Source: Opitutaceae bacterium (GTDB lineage Bacteria > Verrucomicrobiota > Verrucomicrobiae > Opitutales > Opitutaceae). Taken from it: a stretch of DNA of 5,811 nucleotides. A program made the translations under genes and the position numbers. The stretch covers positions 1 through 5,811 of the forward strand of contig JAISAX010000507.1 in the NCBI GenBank assembly GCA_031266495.1. Reading direction: 5' to 3'. Under the pieces are notes generated by a model. That model made no database searches. It was given only the letters and a program-made list of their open reading frames with translations, and was not told the origin of the DNA. Positions 1-4,726 of the stretch are shown here, one piece after another. Positions within the stretch are counted from its first letter, which is position 1. Every line of letters begins with the position of its first letter.

Positions 1-1129
1 ACCCTCCCCCGCACCTTCACCGCCGCCGACGAAACCGGCCTCATCCTCTCCGGTTACATCGCCTTTCTCGATCCGCCCAGGGAGACCGCCGCCCCCGCCC
101 TCCGGCTCCTTCAGGACCACGGCATTGCGGTCAAGATCCTCACCGGCGACAGCCTTCGCGTGGCCCGCCGCATCTGCCGCGAAGTCGGCCTCGACGCCAA
201 CCAGCCTCTCACCGGCGCCGACATCGACACGCTCGACGACGACGCCCTGCGCGCCGCCGCCGCCCGCACCACGCTTTTCGCCAAACTCGAACCCGCGCAG
301 AAAGCCCGCGTCGTCACCACGCTCAAGAAAGCCGGCCACACCGTCGGCTTCATGGGTGACGGCATCAACGACGCGCCCGCCCTGCGCGAAGCCGACGTCG
401 GCATATCCGTCGAAGGCGCCGCCGCCCGCGAAGCCGCCGACATCATCCTCCTCGAAAAAAACCTGCTCGTGCTCGAACGCGGCGGTCGAAGGCCGCCGCG
501 TGTCCGGCAACATCACAAAATACCTCAAGATGACCACGAGCGCCAACTTCGGCAACGCCATCAGCGTGCTCGTGGCCAGCACATTCCTGCCCTTCCTGCC
601 GATGATGGCGATCCACCTCCTCATCCAGAACCTCCTCTGCGACCTCTCGCAACTCTCCATCCCCTGGGACACGGTGGATGACTCCTGGACGAAGCGCCCG
701 CGCAAATGGTCCGCCGCCGGCATCACGCGCTTCATGGTGCGAATCGGTCCGGTCAGCTCCATTTTCGACATCCTGATCCTTTTCGGCCTGTGGTTTGTTT
801 TCGGCGCCAACACGCCGGAAAAAGAACACCTCTTTCAATCCGGCTGGTTTGTCGCCGGGCTGTTTACGCAGACCCTGATCGTGCACCTGATCCGCACCGA
901 AAAGATCCCCTTCGTGCAGGCGACGGCCGCGCGTCCGGTGCTTCTTCTCACCGGCCTGGTGATGGCGACCGGCTGCCTGTTGCCGTTCACTGCGCCCGGC
1001 CGCGCCGTGGACCTCGAAGCCCTGCCGCCCGGCTACTGGCTGTTCCTGGCCGCGACGCTTTTCGGCTATTGTGCGCTGATGCAGATCCTGAAACGCGTTT
1101 ACATCAAAAAATTCGGCGAATGGTTGTAG
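1..1129 (+). pseudogene. mgtA: Mg2+-importing P-type ATPase (MgtA/MgtB family), 5'-truncated by the window and frameshifted
   Basis: C-terminal part of a type IIIB P-type ATPase, an inner-membrane pump that imports Mg2+ using ATP. The first frame (codons from position 1) reads through GYIAFLDPP, the TGD motif (KILTGDS, about 133-153) and the hinge motif GDGINDAP (about 358-381). It then continues to EAADIILLEK and LVLE at 469-477. After about 481-484 homology moves to the next frame at VEGRR (from 485). That frame continues as KYLKM, FLPFLPM, HLLIQNLL, GPVSSIFDIL and FQSGWFVAGL to the TAG at 1127-1129, covering the last transmembrane helices. Four bases (ggcg) lie between the matching frames. 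Compared with E. coli MgtA recalled from memory (EEGVIEGRR), loss of two bases restores the expected length better than gain of one. The phosphorylation site and N-terminal half lie upstream of the window. Family assignment is firm. Whether the frameshift is a real mutation or a sequencing error cannot be decided here. Confidence 0.85.
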
Positions 1130-1180
1130 AAAGGGACCCGCCAGCCTCGCTTGACGACGCGGCGCTGGTGATAGATCGTC

Positions 1181-1192
1181 TCTCATATGAGA
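1181..1192. promoter_or_regulatory. 12-bp perfect palindrome over the antitoxin start codon, candidate operator
   Basis: TCTCATATGAGA equals its own reverse complement and contains the ATG (1187-1189) of the Phd-like antitoxin. Antitoxins of this family commonly repress their own operon by binding short palindromes near the promoter, so an operator role is plausible but inferred. No convincing Shine-Dalgarno sequence lies at normal distance from this ATG. The best match, GGTGAT at 1167-1172, is 14 bases away. A weak TTGACG at 1151-1156 lies upstream without a good -10 partner. Confidence 0.4.
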
Positions 1193-1435
1193 ACCGCCAC
1201 CGTCGCCGATCTGCGTAACCATTTTACCCGAGTCTCCCAATGGATCGAGGGCGGCGAGTCCGTCACGATCACCCGTCGCGGGCAATCCTTCGCCACGCTC
1301 AAACCCGCCGCCCGCAAAAAGAAAAAAGTGGAGTGGCCGGACCTCATGGCCCGGCTTGACAGACGATTCCCGGATGGGCCCCCTCCCGGAAAACCGCTTT
1401 CAGAGATCGTCGATGAAGGTCGTGGAGAATACTGA
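1187..1435 (+). CDS. Phd/YefM-family antitoxin of a toxin-antitoxin pair
   Basis: An 82-residue protein whose N-terminal half has the Phd/YefM pattern: TVADLRNHF at residues 4-12, a helix, then GGESVTITRRGQSFATLKP (about 22-40), matching the family's beta-strand and 'R-G-x-x-x-A-x-L-x-P' segment. This half normally dimerises and binds operator DNA. The C-terminal half starts with a basic RKKKK run (about 43-47) and becomes proline-rich and acidic (GPPPGKPLSEIVDEGRGEY). In this family that part is flexible and wraps the toxin. The gene sits 57 bp after the ATPase stop and ends 5 bp before the PIN toxin, the usual antitoxin-first operon. The predicted role is to neutralise the downstream PIN nuclease and repress the operon. 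The ATG start fits the family N-terminus. Function is inferred from family and context. Confidence 0.85.
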   Translation: MRTATVADLRNHFTRVSQWIEGGESVTITRRGQSFATLKPAARKKKKVEWPDLMARLDRRFPDGPPPGKPLSEIVDEGRGEY

Positions 1436-1440
1436 ACACC

Positions 1441-1905
1441 ATGCAAACCGGCACCTACGTCGATACGGGGATTCTGGTCAAAACCTGCGTCAAGGAAACG
1501 ACTTCACCCGAAGCGGTCGCCCTTGTTCTGCGGACATCATCACCGCTGCCGCTCACGCATTTCCAGGAACTCGAAATCCGCAACGCCATCCGCCTGAAAC
1601 ATAGTCGCGGCGAACTCTCCGCCGCAAACATGACCGCCGCGCTGGCCGACTTTCAGGACGATATCGACGAGGGGCGCTACGAGCGTCCCGCCTATGATCT
1701 GCCGGCAGTTTTCCGTCGCGCCGAAGAATTGTCGAAGGCGCATGCCGTGGCGACGAAATGCCGCAGCCTCGACCTGCTGCATGTTGCCGCCGCGCTCGTG
1801 ATCGGTAGCCTCGAGTTTGCGTCGTTCGACGAGCGTCAGCGCGCCGTCGCCCGCAAAGCCGGCCTCACGGTCGTGCCCGCCCGCTTGCCCAGGACGGTAG
1901 TCTGA
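1441..1905 (+). CDS. vapC: PIN-domain toxin ribonuclease (VapC-like)
   Basis: A 154-residue single-domain PIN protein, a Mg2+-dependent endoribonuclease fold; VapC toxins of this fold cut tRNA or rRNA and stop growth. The expected acidic residues are visible: D8 in YVDTGILVK, E45 in QELEIRNAI, D111 in SLDLLHVAAAL and D130 in FASFDERQ. The family ending 'AxxxGLxVV' follows (residues 137-145). Length is normal, and no active-site residue appears lost. GGAG at 1424-1427, inside the antitoxin's last codons, may be the ribosome binding site although its 13-base spacing is long; translational coupling to the antitoxin 5 bp upstream is likely. The pairing of a Phd-like antitoxin with a PIN toxin is known. 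The RNA target cannot be predicted from sequence. The 3' end faces the hairpin repeat array. Confidence 0.88.
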   Translation: MQTGTYVDTGILVKTCVKETTSPEAVALVLRTSSPLPLTHFQELEIRNAIRLKHSRGELSAANMTAALADFQDDIDEGRYERPAYDLPAVFRRAEELSKAHAVATKCRSLDLLHVAAALVIGSLEFASFDERQRAVARKAGLTVVPARLPRTVV

Positions 1906-1918
1906 CGCCATCACGGCC

Positions 1919-1936
1919 CATTCTCCATTCTTCATT
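1919..1936. repeat. Short 7-bp tandem repeat at the edge of the hairpin array
   Basis: CATTCTC, CATTCTT and CATT follow each other directly between the toxin stop codon and the first hairpin repeat. It is short and AT-richer than its surroundings. It may mark the boundary of the inserted array, but no function can be assigned. Confidence 0.4.
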
Positions 1937-1940
1937 GGAA

Positions 1941-2213
1941 GCGGGCTGGACGCCCGCGCCACACCGGAGCGGTGAGGCAACGTTCACGGGCGGGACGCCC
2001 GCGCCACGCCGGAACGGTGAGGCAACGCTCACGGGCGGGACGCCCGCGCCACGCCGGACCGGTGAGGCAACGCTCACGGGCTGGAAGCCCGTGCCACGCC
2101 GGAACGGTGAGGCAACGGTTGCGGGCGGGACGCCCGCGCCACTCCGGAATGGCGGCTTCGCCGTCCACGGGCTGGATGCCCGTGCCACATTGCGGGCGGG
2201 ACGCCCGCGCCAC
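1941..2213. repeat. Array of seven GC-rich REP-like hairpin repeats with 45-bp period
   Basis: A core of about 21 bp (CGGGCGGGACGCCC then GCGCCAC) starts at 1942, 1987, 2032, 2077, 2122, 2168 and 2193, giving spacings of 45, 45, 45, 45, 46 and 25. Each core folds: stem GCGGGCG, loop GGA, stem CGCCCGC in copies 5 and 7; an 8-bp stem CACGGGCT with AGCCCGTG in copy 4; CACGGGC with GCCCGTG in copy 6. All seven end in GCCAC, so on the minus strand each reads GTGGC followed by a hairpin. This matches the layout of REP elements, which have a GTRG tetranucleotide 5' of a palindrome. The 24-bp linker of the first four copies is also conserved and contains GTGAG...CTCAC (GTGAG...TTCAC in one), a second small hairpin. 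The array fills the gap between two convergent genes. The repeats are seen directly; the REP identity is inferred. Confidence 0.85.
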
Positions 2214-2233
2214 TTCCCGCCCGACGGTGGCGG

Positions 2234-4153
2234 TCAGGCTTTTTTTTCGGCCTTCACCGGCAGGGCGCGGGTGCGGATTTCCTCAAGGAGGCGCGGCTTC
2301 CAGTCGGCAAATGGGGTGGCGCCTTCGTCGCCTTTCGCACGGCTGCGCACGCTGATCGCTCCGGCTTCGGCTTCCTTCTGCCCCACCACTATCATGTACG
2401 GGATCTTCGCCAGCTCGGCTCGACGGAGTTTGGCGCCGATCTTGTCGCTGTCGTTGTCAAGGGTGACGCGCACGCCGGCTTCGCGGAGTCCGGTGTAGAG
2501 GTTTTGTGAATACTCCGCGACTTTGTCCGAGATCGGGAGGATGCGCGCTTGTTCGGGCGCGAGCCACACGGGGAAGTCGCCAGCGAAGTGCTCGATGAGC
2601 ACGCCGCAAAAACGTTCCATCGAACCGAAGGGCGCCCGGTGTATCATCACGGGGCGGTGCGCCTGGTTGTCCGGACCGATGTAGCTGAGGTCGAAGCGGA
2701 CGGGGAGGTTGTAGTCCACTTGTACGGTGCCGAGTTGCCATTCGCGTCCGATCACGTCCTTGATGACGAAGTCGATTTTGGGTCCGTAGAAGGCGGCTTC
2801 GCCGGGCTCCTCGGTGAAGGGGACGCCGAGGGTCTGCGCGGCGGTGCGGCAGGCGGCTTCGGCTTTGTCCCAGTTTTCGGCGGCGCCGGTGTATTTTGTC
2901 GAGTCGGGGTCGCGCAGGCCGACTCGCACGCGGTAGTCGGCCATGCCGAGCGTGGTGAGCACGGTCTTGACGAGGGTGAGGCAGCCCTGGATTTCCTGCG
3001 CGATCTGCTCTTCGGTGCAGAAGAGGTGGGCGTCGTCTTGCGTGAAACCGCGGACGCGGGTCATGCCGTTGAGTTCGCCGGATTGTTCCCAGCGATAGAC
3101 GGTGCCGAATTCGGCGAGGCGCACGGGGAGGTCGCGGTAGGAGTGCGGTTGCGAGGCGAAGATTTTTATGTGGTGCGGGCAGTTCATCGGCTTCAGGAGG
3201 AAGCCGTCGAGCAATTCGGTCGGGTCTTTGATGCGGTCGGCGCCGATCAGGGTGGTGCCGACGCGTTCGTTGAGCTGCGCGGCGAGGGCGGGGGAGATGG
3301 CTTCGAGGCGCGCGGTCATTTCCGCACAACTACAACCGGCGTCGCTGATCCGCGCGAGTTGGTCGGGTTCGATGATGGCGGGGAATTGCGCGTCCTTGTA
3401 GTAGGGGAAGTGGCCGGAGGTTTTGTAGAGCGCGAGTTTGCCGATGTGCGGGGTGAAGACTTGCGCGTAGCCTTGCTTGCGGAGTTCCTCGCCAATGAAG
3501 TTTTGTAGTTCCTGGCGTACGACGGAGCCGGCGGGCGTCCAGAGGATGAGGCCCTGGCCGACGTCTTCGTCGATGTGGAAGAGTTTGAGGTCGCGGCCGA
3601 GTTTGCGGTGGTCGCGGTGTTTGGCCTGTTCCTGGCGTTCGAGGTATTGCGCGAGTTCGTCCTTGCTGGCGAAGGCGGTGCCGTAGATGCGCTGGAGTTG
3701 TTTGTTTTTCTCGTCGCCGCGATGATAGGCGCCGGCGATGGAGAGGAGTTTTACCGCTTTGACTTGTTTGGTGTAGCGGACGTGGGTGCCGGCGCACAGG
3801 TCGATGAATTCGCCGTTCTGGTAAAACGAGATGGCTTCGCCTGCGGGGATGTCGGCGAGGCGTCCGGGTTTGTAGCGTTCCTGGCCGGTTTTTTTGATGA
3901 TTTCGACGGCTTCCTCGCGGCTGACTTCGGTGCGTCGGAAGGGCTGGTTTTCGTCGATGATGTGTTTCATTTCGGCCTCGATGCGGGCGAGGTCGTCGAG
4001 CGTGAGTTTGTGTTCGAGGTCGATGTCATAATAAAAACCGCTGTCGGTCGGCGGGCCGATGTCGAGTTGGGCCTCGGGGAAGAGGCGGAGGATGGCCGTC
4101 GCAAGGATGTGCGCGGACGAGTGGCGGATTTCTTCGAGCGGTGTCATGGACAT
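2234..4153 (-). CDS. thrS: Threonyl-tRNA synthetase, lacking the TGS domain and with an insertion in the catalytic domain
   Basis: A class II aminoacyl-tRNA synthetase of 639 residues that charges tRNA-Thr in the cytoplasm. The editing domain begins at the extreme N-terminus: HSSAH gives H11 and H15, and DLCAGTHV gives C120 and H124. The catalytic core follows, with the three zinc ligands of the family at C325 (KPMNCPHH), H376 (DDAHLF) and H505 (MIHRAPFG), motif 2 at YRWEQSGELNGMTRVRGF (353-370), and motif 3 at GSMERF (510-515). The anticodon-binding domain is about 535-635. Two oddities: there is no TGS domain before the editing domain, and about 50 extra residues lie between F257 and K321, around GCSC (273-276). 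Total length looks normal because these offset each other. The ATG at 4153-4151 has AGGAG 11 bases upstream. An in-frame TGA lies 16 codons before it with no ATG, GTG or TTG between, so a missed N-terminus is unlikely. Confidence 0.97.
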   Translation of the reverse strand: MSMTPLEEIRHSSAHILATAILRLFPEAQLDIGPPTDSGFYYDIDLEHKLTLDDLARIEAEMKHIIDENQPFRRTEVSREEAVEIIKKTGQERYKPGRLADIPAGEAISFYQNGEFIDLCAGTHVRYTKQVKAVKLLSIAGAYHRGDEKNKQLQRIYGTAFASKDELAQYLERQEQAKHRDHRKLGRDLKLFHIDEDVGQGLILWTPAGSVVRQELQNFIGEELRKQGYAQVFTPHIGKLALYKTSGHFPYYKDAQFPAIIEPDQLARISDAGCSCAEMTARLEAISPALAAQLNERVGTTLIGADRIKDPTELLDGFLLKPMNCPHHIKIFASQPHSYRDLPVRLAEFGTVYRWEQSGELNGMTRVRGFTQDDAHLFCTEEQIAQEIQGCLTLVKTVLTTLGMADYRVRVGLRDPDSTKYTGAAENWDKAEAACRTAAQTLGVPFTEEPGEAAFYGPKIDFVIKDVIGREWQLGTVQVDYNLPVRFDLSYIGPDNQAHRPVMIHRAPFGSMERFCGVLIEHFAGDFPVWLAPEQARILPISDKVAEYSQNLYTGLREAGVRVTLDNDSDKIGAKLRRAELAKIPYMIVVGQKEAEAGAISVRSRAKGDEGATPFADWKPRLLEEIRTRALPVKAEKKA

Positions 4154-4164
4154 GGCAAATATTG

Positions 4165-4184
4165 CTCCTGCCTGGCAGTGCAGG
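4165..4184 (-). promoter_or_regulatory. thrS ribosome binding site inside a small hairpin
   Basis: On the minus strand AGGAG (plus-strand 4169-4165) lies 11 bases before the thrS ATG and fixes the start. Three of its bases also belong to a possible stem: CCTGC (4184-4180) pairs with GCAGG (4171-4167) around an 8-base loop. Folding would partly hide the binding site. In E. coli thrS is controlled translationally at a leader structure, but nothing here shows that this short hairpin does the same. No T-box elements are visible. Confidence 0.4.
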
Positions 4185-4205
4185 GGCGGATGGGCAGTCC
4201 GTCAC

Positions 4206-4224
4206 CGGAACGTTCCGTTGTCAA
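4206..4224 (-). promoter_or_regulatory. Candidate thrS -35 box with adjoining 12-bp palindrome
   Basis: On the minus strand a perfect TTGACA (plus-strand 4224-4219) lies 65 bases upstream of the thrS ATG. One base after it comes CGGAACGTTCCG (4217-4206), a perfect palindrome that would occupy the spacer between -35 and -10. A repressor or MerR-like activator site is therefore possible. The expected -10 region (about 4201-4196) reads CGGACT and does not resemble TATAAT, so the promoter call is weak. The site lies in the divergent region shared with the secretion genes and could serve either direction. Confidence 0.35.
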
Positions 4225-4323
4225 TCCACCCCTCCCGTTCTCTCCCGCTCTCCACGGTCTTGCTTTGGCGCGCAGCACCGCGCTAGAAACAAATCCCGCC
4301 CGCCTCCCGCCGTGCCCTCGTCC

Positions 4324-4644
4324 ATGAACGACATCCACAAGGAATTCCTGCTCACCCTCGCTTACGTTTACATGCAAAACGCGAAGCAGGAGCAGGCTCT
4401 CGTGTTGCTGCGCGTGCTGAAGTCCCTCTGGCCGGAGGATCTCCGCGTCGCCCGTTGCTTCGCCTTCGGCTGCCTTCTCGCCGGGGATGCCGCGACGGCT
4501 CTCGCCGAATGCGACGCCGCCTTCGGCTCCTCCCCCCGGGGGCCGGACAGGGAACCCGCCTTTCTCCTCAAATCCCGTTCCCTCTGGCGCCTGGGTCGCG
4601 AAGACGAGGCCCGCCAGGCTCTCCGCGAAGCCTTCCGCACATAA
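4324..4644 (+). CDS. sctY: Small TPR protein, probable type III secretion chaperone SctY (YscY-like)
   Basis: A 106-residue helical protein with tetratricopeptide character: helix pairs at about 8-35 ([20 protein letters not shown]), 38-66 ([19 protein letters not shown]) and 76-104 ([18 protein letters not shown], then [10 protein letters not shown]). Its pattern and length resemble Yersinia YscY (about 114 residues; EFLL near the start, a central RRC-like segment), compared from memory. In Yersinia YscY pairs with YscX and works with the export gate SctV, and yscY lies directly before the sctV gene lcrD. Here the next gene is sctV, which supports the call. No yscX homologue precedes it; the upstream neighbour is divergent thrS. 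ATG 4324 was chosen because it matches the family N-terminus; GTG 4312 in the same frame is possible. No clear ribosome binding site is visible. Other small TPR secretion chaperones remain possible. Confidence 0.75.
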   Translation: MNDIHKEFLLTLAYVYMQNAKQEQALVLLRVLKSLWPEDLRVARCFAFGCLLAGDAATALAECDAAFGSSPRGPDREPAFLLKSRSLWRLGREDEARQALREAFRT

Positions 4645-4720
4645 CACACACACTCTCTCTCACCCACTCACTCACGCTCTCTCTCGCACACACACTCTCT
4701 CTCTCTCACTCACACTCACC
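4645..4720. repeat. CA/CT simple-sequence tract between sctY and sctV
   Basis: After the sctY TAA, 76 bases consist of CA and CT dinucleotide runs with only two G residues (4676 and 4686). It fills nearly the whole 82-bp gap and leaves no Shine-Dalgarno sequence for sctV; only ccggacgc separates it from the ATG. The transcript would be unstructured and pyrimidine-rich. Such tracts change length by slippage, which would alter the sctY-sctV spacing. Confidence 0.85.
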
Positions 4721-4726
4721 GGACGC

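Noticed and set aside
1151..1176. Promoter for the toxin-antitoxin operon (TTGACG with ATAGAT)
   Set aside because: The spacing is only 14 bases and the -10 match is poor, so I could not support it as a feature.
443..1285. Minus-strand open frame opposite the Mg2+ ATPase and antitoxin
   Set aside because: It crosses two unrelated genes on the other strand and has no conserved features.
1865..2213. Open reading frames on both strands through the repeat array, encoding WRGRPARERCL-type repeats
   Set aside because: The 45-bp period is a multiple of three, so every frame stays open once it lacks a stop. The predicted peptides are simply the translated repeat, with no family features.
1941..2213. 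CRISPR array
   Set aside because: The linkers between cores are themselves conserved in most copies, so there are no unique spacers, and no cas genes are present.
2217..2247. Rho-independent terminator on the plus strand (CCGCC/GGCGG stem followed by eight T)
   Set aside because: The stem is only 5 bp, six bases separate it from the T run, and the T run is the thrS AEKKA coding sequence, so it may be coincidental.
2549..3508. Long open frame opposite thrS on the plus strand
   Set aside because: It is a glycine-, valine- and glutamate-rich shadow of high-GC codon use in thrS and shows no recognisable domain.
4141..4323. N-terminal extension of the TPR protein starting at 4141
   Set aside because: It would overlap the start of thrS, and its residues do not resemble the SctY family, whereas ATG 4324 fits.
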